DNA of 64,000 bases from NCBI GenBank assembly GCA_965153455.1, contig OZ234500.1, positions 12,542,557 through 12,606,556 of the forward strand, given 5' to 3'. Each line of letters begins with the position of its first letter. The stretch's first letter is position 1. The position numbers and the translations under genes were made by a program. Below, in pieces: positions 46,890-59,629 of the stretch. This stretch comes from Sphagnum compactum. Taxonomy: Eukaryota > Bryophyta > Sphagnopsida > Sphagnales. The notes under the pieces are model-generated. The model searched no databases, was not told the DNA's origin, and worked only from the letters and a program-made list of their open reading frames with translations.

Positions 46890-47463
46890 GCAGAATGCAG
46901 GTTTTCCCCCCGCCCCTTGGCGGTATTTTACCCGGATGTTTTACCGGGCACCCCGCCCGACCCGGCGCTGTGCCCAAGTTGCAACGCTGAGCAGTTCACA
47001 GTCCATACCTGCGGCGCAAGGTCGACGACGGGAGGAGGCGAGGGAGGGAGAGAAAGAAGCTCGACCTTAACGCTGTGCGCATCAGGTTAGTCAGTACTAC
47101 TCTTTGCGTTTTCTTTTCCAACCACCGACACGCATTCCGTAGAGGCTTGATAAGAAAAATAAATTTGTGCAAAGAAGCGTTGAAAATTCTAGGTTTTTCT
47201 TCTTTGCTCTTGGGTTTGTGCTCCTGAGGTGGTTTTTAGGGTTGTTGATGATGTGAGAGCTCCAGATCTTTGTGAAGTTTGTGAGAGCGTTGGACTGGCT
47301 TTTTTCTGTCTCGCGTTTGTTTTTGGTAGATTGTTTGCAACAGTTTTTGGATTTGGTAATATATAGGTTTTTTCTCTTTTGGTTTTTCTCGGTTTCAGGT
47401 TTGTTGTTGTCTGGCGGTGTTTTTTCTTGTGATTCGCACTGTGACGAGAAAGAAACCCTATCT
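46890..47463 (+). promoter_or_regulatory. Promoter, leader and leader intron of the KH gene
   Basis: A sharply GC- and CpG-rich block at 46900-47085 follows AT-rich DNA and probably holds the transcription start. A leader intron fits 47086-47398 (donor ATCAG/GTTAGT, acceptor TTTCAG). A telo-box AAACCCTA lies at 47453-47460, only three bases before the ATG. This motif is common upstream of plant translation and RNA-binding genes. The frame is open upstream of the ATG to 47272, but that stretch lies mostly in the proposed intron. Confidence 0.55.
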
Positions 47464-50400
47464 ATGGACGGGTCGTATTCTGTCTCGGCGAAACGATCGC
47501 ACTCGCACTACGACAGAGAAGCGCCGGAGATGAACGGTAGGCAAAAGCGGCACCAGCCTTCCCACGTTTCACGTGATCCGCCTCCTCCCGTGAGACCTGC
47601 CCAGGATGAGACTATTTTTCGTATATTGTGTCCTGGCTCGAAGACAGGAAGTGTGATCGGGAAGGGAGGGAATATTATCAAAGCCTTGCGACAGGAGACA
47701 GGAGCAAGAATCAAGATAGCGGATGCCGTTCCGGGAGTGGACGAGAGGGTTATTATCATATCTGCACCGGAGAGAGATAGAGCGCACGGAAGGGATCGTG
47801 AAAGGGGTCGGGACCGAGAAGGTCGGGAAAAGGAGAGAGCTTCTAGGGAGAGAGACGGAGGTCGGGAACGAGAGCGGGACAGAGATGTGCGGGACAGAGA
47901 TGACGAGTCTCGCGAAAGGGAGATACTCTCTCCAGCTCAAGAAGCTCTCTTTAGGGTTCATGGAAGGATCGTGGATGCAGAACTGCCCAATCAGGTCTCT
48001 GACGAAGACGAGGAGGGATCAGGCTCAGTAACTACAAGACTGCTTGTACCAAATAACCAAATTGGTTGCTTGCTGGGAAAGGGAGGTAAGATAATTGAGC
48101 AGATGCGAGAGGAAACGGGTGCTCAGATAAGGATTCTTCCCAAGGAGCAGCTACCAGGGTGTGCTGTACCTTCAGATGAGCTTGTTCAGGTAATGCATCT
48201 AATCTCAGTATTTGAGGTTTGTAAATCTCCTGAGCAATCACTTTAGATTTTGCATTGGTAGCTGAACTGAATGTTCATCATAGTGAGAAAAGCATTAGCT
48301 TGTTAAAGGTCTGTGTCCAAGTGGCACTCAGACATGACCCAAATGAAAGAAATAATGTAATTAAGGAATGCAATGGGTGCCATGTTCACTCAAATCAGGC
48401 TCTTGGTTACGTGCTTAGGAATCTCTCACCTGGAGGTATTCTATTGCTTGAGTTGAAGATGGTTTGTTATTGGTCCTTTAACGTCTTCCTTTTGTTCCAG
48501 CAAACCCTTTTGTGCACTGCTGAAGTTTTCTTTTGCTGTATTCCTGTTTTGTTTGGTATGTTCTTGGCAGAAAGGGAAATGATTTTTGCGGTGTAGTGTT
48601 CGCAAGTGTTTGTCAATTAGTTCATATGTATGTGTTCATGCATAAGGGTGGATTTGCTCAATGTGGATGGATGTTGCTGAGCAGATTTTTGGAGACATCT
48701 CCGTTGTGAAGAAGGCTCTTCATGCTATTTCTACCCGATTGCGTGAGAACCCTCCTCGAGATCGTCCGCAGGGTAACATGGGTGTGTATCCTCCCGGTGG
48801 TCCATTCCTGTCGGCAGGAGATACCTTTCTTCCTCCAATTGACCCTCGGAATCTGGGTGGGCCCCTGCTTGGAATGGGACCATCCCTATCAGGAGGAGGA
48901 CCACCTTTCAACAACATAGGACTTCCTGTACTTTCAGATGTTGGTGGCATGAACCGGCCCCCTATTAGTGATGAGGAACTTGTCTTTCGGATCCTATGTC
49001 CAAATGAGAAGATTGGAAGTGTGATTGGAAAAGGAGGCAGTATTATAAAAAACTTGCGAGAGGAGACAGGTGCACGCATCAAAGTGGCAGATGCTGTTCC
49101 AGGATCTGAGGAGCGCGTCATTATCGTTTCAGCAAATGAGGTAATTGTTGTTTTGGTGTTGGTTTTGATAAGGTTGATTTTTTATGGGGTATACACTTAA
49201 TCATAAGGTCTGCACTGAGCATTTAGATGCAAATGACCTTGATCTGACACCACATCTTATGTTACAGTTGCAGATCTACAATCATGTCTTGATATTCTTG
49301 ATAGATCTGATTACAGGCCTGTTGCAGCAACTGAACCTTTGTTCCTTACATGCATTCCTATCCTTTGTGCTTTCAGCATCCTGATGACAACATCTCTCCT
49401 GCTCAAGAGGCTGTTCTTCACATTCAGAGTCGAGTTGTGGATTTGGGACCTGACCAAGATGGAGTCATCACCACAAGGCTGCTTGTTCCTTCAAATCAAA
49501 TTGGTTGCCTGCTTGGGAAGGGTGGAAGCATCATTGCAGATATGAGACGGCATACTAGAGCCAATATACGAATTTTGGCAAAGGATTCTTTACCACATTG
49601 TGCTTTGGAGCATGATGAACTGGTGCAGGTAACTTCTTTCTGCATGGTGTGCTTGTGTTTCCTGTGCTCCTATTCTAGAACCTGTATTTTCAGGATTGTG
49701 GGATTTCATGTAGCCTATTTCTCCCTTCTTGAAGACTTGATGTGGGTCATTACTGTAGCTGTGTGATTTTGTTGACGCCCACTGATCCTAGGCTTCATTC
49801 AGATTGTTGGTGATATTCGAGTTGCTCGAGATGCATTGATTGAAATTACAACCAGACTTCGGAGAAACCTCTACAGAGAGAAGCCTGGAGGTGGTGCTTT
49901 TCCTTCTGCTATGTCAGGTCTTGGACTCCAAGGAAGTACTCCATCTGGGTATGGAGGAAGGCATGAGGCCAGTTCTCCTGGAAGCATGTATTCCTCTGCT
50001 CCTGGTCTTGGCTTGCAAGGGAGTGGGCGCTCCTCCTCAGGTTATCAGAATCTGTCATCTTCTTCTGGAGCATGGGGCAGTCAGGTATAGTGCTGAAACA
50101 CCTAAATACTCATATGACTTTGATGACCACATCAGATTGTCCAACAGCTGGCAGTGGGTTTCATAGATGTTCTTGCAAACATAATGTGAGGGTACTGGGT
50201 CTTTATTGGTGTATGTCTGGAGTACAGGGTGGCAGCAGTGGGGGTTATGGTGGGGGATCATCACACCACTCAGGATCAGGAAGATATGGCGGCGGGTGTG
50301 TGCAATTTTCCCTGTCTGCTGGTTTGATCTTGACAAGCTTGTCTTTTTTATGTGTTGACTGGGAAGTGACATGTGTTTGGTTTACTTGGTTTGCCTCTAG

Positions 50401-50826
50401 TTTTTGAGTGCTCCTTTCATGCAGATCAGGCTGCGGCTCAGTGCCAAGTATGACCGTAGAGGTGCCTATTCCTAGCGTGCTCTTTCCTTTGGGATTGGGA
50501 GGTGCAGTTTATGAAACAGCATAGACTTGTCAGGTCTGTGTTCATCCCACAACTTCTCTCAAGTGTGTTGTCCTCCTTGAATTTGATTTTGTCTGTTTAT
50601 AATGTTTCCTTATGTTTGGGAGAGATAATGAGAGAGCATATCCTGCTGTGCTAATTTTCACTTTGGATTGGCATTGTCAGGGGCAGAAATCAAGATCCTT
50701 TTTAGACCAAGCCTTGATGCAAAAGAGAGAGTTGTTCAGATTTCTGGTTCTCCTCACCATACGGTTGCAGCTCCCAGTTCAGGTGCTTCTTTGCAATGGA
50801 TAATCAGCAACATGTTTTCATGGTGA
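47464..50826 (+). CDS. Multi-KH-domain RNA-binding protein (HEN4/RCF3-like)
   Basis: Best in-frame model: exons 47464-48189, 48685-49140, 49377-49628, 49803-50084, 50228-50295, 50425-50501, 50681-50826 (TGA), about 668 residues. KH1 (about 50-103) and KH2 (about 189-255) are in exon 1, KH3 (about 341-394) in exon 2 and KH4 (about 420-490) in exons 3-4. Each has a GKGG loop, as in GSVIGKGGNIIKALRQETGA. An Arg/Asp/Glu repeat (about 104-154) separates KH1 and KH2. Exon 4 ends Gly/Ser-rich. In exon 6 a fifth KH begins (MTVEVPIPS) and in exon 7 ends (KERVVQISGSPHHTVA), but its middle is abnormal. The five-KH layout fits HEN4/RCF3, nuclear factors in pre-mRNA and microRNA processing. Exons 1-5 are well supported; the 3' end is uncertain. 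Confidence 0.85.
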
Positions 50827-52700
50827 GTCCTTCTGAAAAGATACTTTTCAACTTGTGTGTGCAATCTAGCACTACTGCTCTCATGGCTTTGGTTTGGGTG
50901 TTTGTTGTGAGAGTTGATCCTCATTAGGAATATGCAGTCAGAGTTGTGTTGCAAGTTAGCTCAGAGTTCCACCGACATATATGGCCATTTTCCAGACTTG
51001 TTGAGACTGAGGACTGAAAAGCAGTTTGTTCAAATAACCAAAACCTTTCCTTTCTTGTGTTGAACTTTAAACTGACCTTTTCCTGCTATTGATCCTGCCC
51101 AATAAGGAGCCTGCTTAGGCAGTATTCTGATACACTGGCTTCTATATTTTGTGCCTTATGCTTTCCCCCACTCCTAAACAGCCGCTGTACAAGAAGCCTG
51201 GAGCCAGACTACCACCTCAGCCATTCAAAGAGCCGAGCCAAGTGGAAGCCCCTCCTCCCAAATGGACTGGCCCTTCCTCTTTTGAGGAGTTGCTGAGAAG
51301 CCCTGACTATCTGGCTTTTCTGGGTGTTGTCTTCATCCCTTCCTGTAGAGGATGTTCCAGAAATGTTAGTCTCTTGTTTTACCATGGCCTGGTGCACCCC
51401 TGAACATGTTATAGACGGGGCTACTCTTTTTCTTTTTGGTTAGGCTGCCTTCTTCCTCCATGATCATACATATTCCCATAAAATCCTTAAGCATACTTGC
51501 AGAATGGCATTTTGACACTGAGTTTTGCTACCGCAAAGCCATTTGTAGTTTCCCTGGTTTATGTCTTTCTAGTCTTAGGTGGTTCTTTTTAGTGCTCCAC
51601 TTTTCTGTTTTGTTATGTAGATCCTATGGTAGTCATGAAGGATTTTGCACTCTAGGGTAGTGTTTGCTTTTAGGTATGTTTTTATTAGAACCTAATGCAA
51701 GTTAGAGTACATCAGCTTACCAACACTGGACTAATTATGAAGCTTTGGGATCAAACTGAGATGGAGGTGTTGGCTCCTACTATGTACTATTTGCTTTGTT
51801 ATTGATTCCTTCATTGGAGTTGTTCATTGGCAGGCACTTTGTCTTTGTTATTTCACATTGCAGTCCTGATGGAAGAAAACTGGAGCTTCCACAGCAACAG
51901 CCATCTCAATGAGTTTTACTTTTGTAAAATAGGTGACTCTAACATAGCACATTAAATCCTTGGAGCTGGAGCTCATGTAAAACATCCTATTTGTCAGTCT
52001 GTCAAGAGGTCTTGAGTTATGTAGTATTTTCATGGTTAGGCTATTTTTTGAAGTCTAATCATGATTTTTGCTGTAGAGAGGATCATGCCTGTCCATATTT
52101 CTTGGTTCCTTCATGTGCATTACACTAATCAGAGGAACTGTTATAGTGGATAGTGTATCTTGATTTTTTCTTCCACTTAATTACTTGGCCAAAATGGTCA
52201 TGTGGGCCATAGCACTTTCTAAATGATTCTGGACACAGGGGTTTTGCCATGGTGATTGTTGCTTTCAATTGCAGGTATGTTTGCAACGAACTACTCCCAA
52301 GCTTGGGGCCCTGAGAAAAGTTGTCCACATTTTTCTTTCAATTCAATTGACCAAAGTTTTGAGTACTCAATATTTTTGGTTTGGTAGCCATGCAACTACA
52401 TCTTGGGCAGGGAACTCAATAGTTCATATGAACTTGTCTTGGTTCTGGGGAATGAACTTTTTCTTCACTTGGGCTGGCTTATTAATGGTGCAAATTAGTC
52501 TATTGCTGCATGTTATTGGATGTTTTGAAATCTTTCTCAGCTGGAGGTTTCTTATTTTATTTCTTGGTGTTATTCAAGTAATTGGGCTGCAGGAGAGTTG
52601 GAGATTCAGAGCATTAGCAGGTGGAAGAGACAAGAATTTTACCGTATGATCTGGAGGTAAGTCTCAATGTGACCACATTGAAGCTCTGGAGTTCTCTAGG
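50827..52700 (+). other. 3' flank of the KH gene with exon-like islands
   Basis: Two plus-strand segments look coding. 51182-51330, after a CCTAAACAG acceptor, reads PLYKKPGARLPPQPFKEPSQ, then PPPKWTGPSSFEELLRSPDY. 52593-52660, after GGCTGCAG, reads ELEIQSISRWKRQEFYRMIW then Arg and TAA. A strong donor ATG/GTGAGT sits at 50823. The islands may be further exons of this locus or another gene. They do not join in frame with the KH5 frame, and I recognise no family. Confidence 0.3.
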
Positions 52701-54950
52701 CTTTCTTTGGCAAAACTCACACAACACCCTGTGTTTGTGAGGTGTAGTCTGTTGCAGGCTGCTGATGTTCTGCCAGCTGAGAAAGAAAGGACTTTTCATC
52801 AAAAGATAGTATGAGAATGCTTTGGTCATTCTTTAGATGTCCATTTATTCAAATGTGTTGAACTCAATGCCTTTTATTTGGACAAAACTTGAAAGGTCTC
52901 TGTCTTTATTGTCCAATGCTTTGAAAAGCTATATGAGCTCTTGGAGCTGCAGCCAGGCATATCTGAATCAGATCTGTAGCTCCACCTGAATGCAGCTCTA
53001 TACTTACAATGCCAAAAAAGTTATTTGCAGCAAATTTTGTTTTGCTGTACCAAAGTTGAAATCTTTATTTTCTATTCTCCAATATGCAGTCAAGCTTGGG
53101 GAAGCAGGTTAAACTATATGGCATGTCTGTAGTATATGGCTGGAAAGTTCTATGAGTTCTTTATGAGGGTTTGGTGGTTCATGTTAATGTTTTTTCAGTT
53201 GCATTATGTTAGCTACTAACATAGTGTGATTGACAAAATGTGACTTAAAAGCCATCAAGATAGGTTGATGAACAATGGTATGACAAGAGATTCATGGATT
53301 CAGCTTTAGAATTATTAGGAAATAGACAAAACATAAAGCTTAAATAAAAGAACAGGTTGATCTTTTGTTCTAGTAATTGAGAATAATGGAATGACATATT
53401 GGGAGGCCTCTGAGGGGCTGTGCACATCCATCTGATAAATTCCTTCACAGTGTTTGTGCTCACTTCTCAATAGTGGCAACTTCTGGGATCTGAAGGAAAA
53501 TAAAGAAACACAACAATTGTTCGGTTCTTTCTGTTTTGAGTTGTGGTGTCTTTATTTGAAAGTGGTCTGAGCATTTATTGGTGTTGGGAATGTTAATTTG
53601 CTTTGGACTCCATGACTTGCAGTTTACCCTCATCCCATTCTGGATGAATCTATATTCCAAGAAATCTGCTTTTGTGAATTAAGCTAAATAAGTTTCAGAT
53701 GGATCCTGCCAACACAGGTATGTTCCGAACCCCAAATACAAACAAGGAACTGTGTTTAGGGGTGAAACAATGTACATGTTGAGTCATTATGGGAATTTAC
53801 ATGTATAATAGTTGAATGTCTATATACTGGGACCTAATGATTAGGAACGATACATGTTGGTTTGGAATATGCCCCCTTCTTTTTTATCAAACTTATAATA
53901 TGGTTCAAAAGATGTTAAGGGATAAGGTAGTAGTCATGATGATACATGAGTTACTTAGAAATGATATTAACCAAAAAACAAGGTTTGGTTATTAAGATGA
54001 AAAGATGTGGGACAGTTTTTATATGGACATGGCCTACTGAGCTACAAAGCACAAGTATTAACTTGAATGTGATTCCAAACCCAAAGGTTCATAATGTGAA
54101 AAACTAGTTCTGAACATATGGGGAAATCCATTCCCATGCCAAACCTGGGAGTTAAATTTGGCACAAGTTTGTGAAACCCGGATCCAATCTGGAGAGTTGG
54201 CTATTTAGGTTCAGCAAATACAAGCCTACAATATGGGCTTGACATCAACAAGTGTATCCAGAGGGCTAAGAAACATCCCATTTTAATTGAATGTTGCAGT
54301 CATAAAAAATTCTTTGTGCTGTTTTGTGGATACCATTCATGTGATAAATCAGACTTCAGGTTTTTGTTTTGTGCGTATCTCTGTAGGTGCCAATACACAT
54401 AACAGTTCTCCCTTGATACTCGGACTCTGTTGCAGTGACGAACATCAACCACATCAATTTCTACTTGGGCCATGGAATAATCAGCCTGCTTGGAAATCCG
54501 GAATGTTTTGTGACATGTAGGGATAGAGGGATCTTTCTGCTAACAGAAACCTCTGCCCTGAATTCCTTAAGAGCTCTCTCTAGCACTTGCGATCTGGTGA
54601 GCTTGGTTTGTTACTGCTTCAGTTAAGCCTTATGAGCCTGTGTCACCAAAAAGGAAGGGTCCAAAAACTACACGACCCCTCTGTCTAACCCACTCAGACA
54701 GAGTGTGAATGGGTATCCGACTGTCAAACCCACAGCATGACAATGGCATTGATCAGGACCCAAGGCTTCTGTCTGTTGATCCTACCAAGACCACAATGAT
54801 CAGCCCACATTGCTAATGCAAAGTCTCACTCCCTGGATCTCCACAGACACAGCTCCAACTCTCACAATCTGGCAAAGCAGAACTTTAGAAATCAAAATTC
54901 ATTACTCATAAATTACAGGATTCCCAGACAGCACAAGCTGCCTCACTCCA
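52701..54950. other. Spacer
   Basis: No gene is supported. Near 54435 an acceptor-like TGTTGCAG precedes a short open stretch of unknown meaning. Sequence is moderately AT-rich without obvious repeats. Confidence 0.4.
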
Positions 54951-55640
54951 GTGCACTCATCAAAGATCAAGCAATCCTACTTAGCTAAGTCGCTGGTGCA
55001 GCGGAAAGTTCAACAACCCAGCCAAGCTCTCCACGAAATGTACATATAGAGCTACACATCCAGACTCATCTTAGCCCACCTAACATCTGCAGCTTCAATC
55101 TTCCATTTCTAACACAAAACTGAAGACAAAAGCTCATCTACAGCATCCGTCCTAGCCTCCCCGTTGCTCTCTAAACTTCTCCTCTCCTCTGCAATCCTCA
55201 TCAATCATCCCAGAAGAAGCACCTCGTTCCAACCCTCTCCTCCAAAAATCCGACCTTCCAGTCTGGCTTTCCACGCATCCATTCGTTCTGCTCACCCCCG
55301 TTGCTCTCCTCTTTTGCCGTTGGCTTCCCACACAAGCTTTGTCCTTCACCTTTCCGCCGTCATTTTTCCTCAACAGCTCATCAATGCAGTGCCACTCCTC
55401 TCCATCATTCGCGCCGCCATTCTCCTGCTACCCCATCCCACACAACCAGACAGCAACCCCTCCATGCATCCCATGCACAACCAGCGCTAACCTTCCTTTA
55501 AAAGGGATAAAATCCGTCGCTCTCATTAATGAAGGAGACGGCCGGATTAACTCTAAAACCCTGATCAGCGATTCTGGCGTTCACACACAATGCACAACCA
55601 CAGAATCCTTGTTCGGTCACTAGTTGTTTGGTTACACCTG
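54951..55640. other. GC- and pyrimidine-rich block, possible promoter or first exon
   Basis: Composition jumps to C/T-rich, CpG-containing DNA. Plus-strand frames are open for about 100 codons (55164-55490) but lack a convincing ATG in the longest one. The look is that of a plant 5' UTR, or of a transit-peptide-coding exon read on either strand. No downstream coding exon was found. Confidence 0.25.
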
Positions 55641-56334
55641 GTCTTATTCTTCTTGCTGCTGCTTTCTCTTTCTTTATTTTCTCCCTTCAGTCAGCTTAGC
55701 AGCCAAACCTCAGCCACTAGGGTAGCTCACTGGTCATTATTCTTCTTGCTTTGATTTTGGAGCTACCAGTCAAGTTATTTGCTATAATAATAGTTCTCTA
55801 AACCGGTACGTCAGTAACACAAATTGACGACGAAAGCATGCAGAACTGATGAAGTTTTCCAGACAAAAAAACACCCAAAAGTCTTGACACATTTCAGGAC
55901 CAAAGTTGGCTGGCTTTAAACATCCTGTTGGTTTTCAGGTCTCCGAAAGTTTTGAGGTCCTCTTGTGGTCTGGTTCCCAAGTAGAACTGAAACCTTCTGG
56001 GCTGATTCTGGGAAACCTGACCTCATGTCCATGATACCTGAGGTTTACCCGTCAGGTAGGAACTCTTTTAAGAAACATAATGAATGGGCATTTTTTTTCA
56101 TTCATCTGAACAGATTTTCAGAAAACTTGGCCAAAATAAATAAATCAGAGCATGAACCTTATACATCAAAAGAATTCTTCCATTGCATGAGATGCCTAGC
56201 AAATATTCTGCTTGACAAGGTGGTGTTGGCCACCTTTTCCAAAAGCTCTACTTGTCCGAAAAGCCCTGGCTCTTAGATAACATTGGTGTCTACACAATCT
56301 CCAATTTCAGGCAGAGTGTGTCATATGGTATGAC

Positions 56335-56460
56335 TCATATTAATTAGTTGTGGGGACAGCCAAACTTCAGTTTTTTTCTTTTGTGATGGGCATCATTGAT
56401 TGGCCCATCACCAAAAAACAAAATCAAGCTTTGAACATTCCCAAAATAAATATGTTGTGG
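56335..56460 (+). repeat. Third copy of the dispersed foldback repeat
   Basis: Carries TTAATTAGTTGTGG, a T-rich run, then TGATGGGC ... GCCCATCACCAAAAAA, which folds into a hairpin (56381-56412). It is related to the two copies at 37.4 and 37.7 kb. Confidence 0.5.
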
Positions 56461-58833
56461 ACTCCTCCTTTTGGGTTGGTTATATCGATATTAGATATGA
56501 AAGTAAAAGAAAAATATCTATATTCTTGGCTACCTACTAGAACTTACCATAAAAATCTAAAATTTTGGAATTTTCTTTTCTTCAAAATTTGGCAAACTTG
56601 GGCCATTTTTTCCATGAAAGATCCTTCATATAGGTTGAAATCTTATTTTTCAAGTTAAAATTTGGTGAAATTTAATGAGAATTTCTTTTGGAAAAATGAT
56701 GTAGGAGCCAATCATGCACACTTAGGTGAATGTTTATTTTAAAATATTTTTGAAACATCTTGAGAATTTTTTTAAAGTTAAAAAAGTCATTATAAATTTC
56801 TTATGACTTAAAAAGATGTTGCATATATTATTATGCAAAGATATGTTTAAAAAATCTCCCCAAAAATAGGATTTTTTTAATTTTCAAAAATTTTGATTAT
56901 AATGTTTAATGAATGTTTTTGAATATTCTATCTTCATTGTATTCATTCCAAATCATACCACATGTTTCCATAACACTTTTAAAACATTGACACGAAAAGA
57001 CATTAAAAACTTGCAACATTAATATTTAAAAAAATAAAAACATAAATCAAACATTGGTTACACATCTTGTGGCTCATGTTAATGTGCCAACACCTTTAGG
57101 ATAAATCAAAACTATAGCCATAAAACATATCTATTACCCAAATGTAACCTATAATGTAACCCTACCTATAACTCAAAGAACCTAAAATTTTGCATGGTGA
57201 AAATTAAAGAGGAATGTTAGTGTTGAGATTTATTTTTGGTCTTGTATGGAAATATGTGTGACAACAATCATTCTAATGTTTTGTAGTAAAACGACTTTAC
57301 TATGGAATTTAATGGAGATGACATTTAAGATTTCCACTTGTTGAAGGTTGGATTTCATTAATCCTTCTTTTGGCTACAATATTATTTGCGCATTCTATCA
57401 ATCCCTTATTTGAAAAGAATTTTGTGCATTTTAACAATCTCCAATTGAAAAAATTAAAGTTAGTGGAAAAGTTCCATTGGGTTTGACCTTATAATTGTAA
57501 ACTAAAATAAAAAATATATATACATGTTTTTTACCACCATAAAGGTGTGTCATAAGGGGGTACTTAGACCTTGGCCTAGACATTGAACCTTAATATTTTG
57601 TATACATGGATCCTACCCGAATGGAAAAAATGGATGGTAATATGCCTAGGTGAAAATCTTTCAAGGTGTACCACACATGATGAGAAGGGCCTAGTCCTTA
57701 TTGCAATATTTTTTTATCTTATATTTTGATCCTCATAAAAAATAATGAGTCAAAAGTTGTCAAATTTTCCAAAAGGACTATATTTTAAACTATTACAATT
57801 CTAGATTCCATCATAATCATCCATAAATGTGTCTTTACATGGTAAAATAAGACTAAATAAAAAAGACAAAAAAAGGTGACGCTATGACAAGATTTTGGTA
57901 CACCTTAAAAGATTTGCAACCACCTTTCAACCTCATTGTAAAATTGGAAAAAAAAGGTCTATTCCATTGGTATTATTTTTAAAAATTGTCATTTTTCTTC
58001 AACATAAATATTAAAGTTTAAAGATTATATATTCATTGTGGATATACATGTTAGTGTGGAAAAACATTTAGGTAAAAATCACATTAAAAAAAATCATGTG
58101 TAAAGGCAAACCCATCCTTGGGTGGTACCACTAGGAATGTCACACCCTAAATGTTTTAAACCCATTCAACTTTAGGACAATGTAGGACTCACTTATGGAA
58201 AGCTTTTCATTTCAAATTTTATATCCAAGATTACCCATATCATTTAGAATTTAAAACTTCATTTGGATTTACAAAACATTAAATTTTAATATTCCAAATA
58301 AGTGGTCAAGGATAGGAAAGTAACACTTGGGGTTCCTTTATTTACGAACACAAAAGGAACATGTTTTTTCACTTTTTAAAATGTTTTTTTTTTTGGGAGG
58401 GCCTCAAGTAGTCCTATTTTTTATTTGTTTAATTGTTAGTGGATTAGAGCAAGCACAAGTTTTTGAGCAATTTTCAAATGTGATTAGGACTAAGAGGTTT
58501 TGACAAGTCATTGTATTTAGGTGCAATCACATTAACAAGAGTCACAACAAATGTAACAATTGCTTAGTTTTTCACGTTTAGAAGTGATAATTTAATTTGG
58601 TGTCGAAGTACAAGATTTTTTAATATAGTAAGGTTCATAATATATCATTGGAACATGTGAATCAATTTGAAAAATATCTAATGAATAATAAGCTTTCAAA
58701 AGCATTCATTAAACATTGTAATGCGTTTTTTTTAGCACTAAAAGGACTTATAAATAGACTTCAAATTTTAGTTAGTAGGCTAAAAAAAATGTCTATCAAA
58801 ATGTGATTACATTTTATGTTACATTAAAAAAAT

Positions 58834-58905
58834 TGCTGTAATGGTAAGGACTTGCCTCTCAATGTGAAGGTGAGAGGTTCAAATCTTTATTCTTGTAACT
58901 TATCT
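58834..58905 (+). mobile_element. tRNA-derived SINE-like copy
   Basis: A tRNA-like pol III promoter is visible: an A-box-like TAATGGTAAGGACTTG and a B-box-like GGTTCAAATC (58876-58885), separated by an anticodon-arm-like CTCTCAATGTGAAGGTGAG. It matches the copy at 63924. A proper tRNA acceptor stem cannot be formed, so it is not a tRNA gene. Confidence 0.5.
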
Positions 58906-59629
58906 ACCCTAGTTTAAGCTAGGTAGTTTATGTGGTTAATCTTGTTTAAAGTGTGTAGGCTATGTCACCTAGGCTCTTACTTAGCCCATGTTTTTAACCT
59001 AGGTGACCTAGGTTAAAAAGGTTGGGCCACCTAACTTAGGTAGCATAGGTTACTTAACTAGTTTAAGTTTTGACATGTAATCAGATATGTCATTTTTTGA
59101 TATAATGAATTGACCTAAGCATCTATATACTTATCAACCCCTGATACCAATTTTTTTTTTGATAAATTGAGTTTATTCTCGAACTCTTGGTCATGTGCAA
59201 TTTTGAAAAGTTATTGTTAATGCGTTGCCTTATTTTAAGATTTTTGGCAATGTGCATTGGTTTAGTGGCATTTTAGAGTTCACAACACTTTGTCAATTTT
59301 CACATTGCATTTATTTCATTGCACTATCAATTTTAAAATTTAGAAGTTTGTTGTTCGTCATTTTCATTTTCTCATTATTTTGCCATTTAAGAGCTTTATC
59401 TGTGTAAGGGTACCCATGCCTTCGTTGAAATTACCAATCAACTTTATGCATAAGCATTTTTTTCCTTCCCCATTTGAAACATGTTTTGGGTTGAATGCAC
59501 CACAAAAAAATTTCTTTGTTTCATTACACGGAACCCACCAATTGAATGTTTAGGGTTTGAGATATTATATTCTATAAAGGGCGTGTTGAAGGTGTTAGAA
59601 AATATGTTAATTATTGATGGAAATGTGGT

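Larger units (their letters stand above)
55641..59200. other. AT-rich spacer with repeat copies
   Basis: No gene is supported. A third foldback-repeat copy lies near 56335-56460 and a SINE-like copy at 58834-58905. 58905-59060 is dense in ACCTAGGTT/AACCTAGG-like words that could pair with each other. Confidence 0.4.

Noticed and set aside
47272-47463. In-frame extension of the KH protein with a hydrophobic N-terminus
   Set aside because: The stretch has no KH-family similarity, is T-rich, and lies mostly in a well-formed leader intron (47086-47398). The ATG at 47464 gives the expected N-terminus.
55164-55490. Transit-peptide gene in the GC-rich block
   Set aside because: The longest frame does not begin with ATG, no mature-protein domain follows, and the sequence is pyrimidine-biased like a leader.
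58834-58905. tRNA gene
   Set aside because: A- and B-box-like signals are present but no acceptor stem pairs. A second similar copy points to a SINE.
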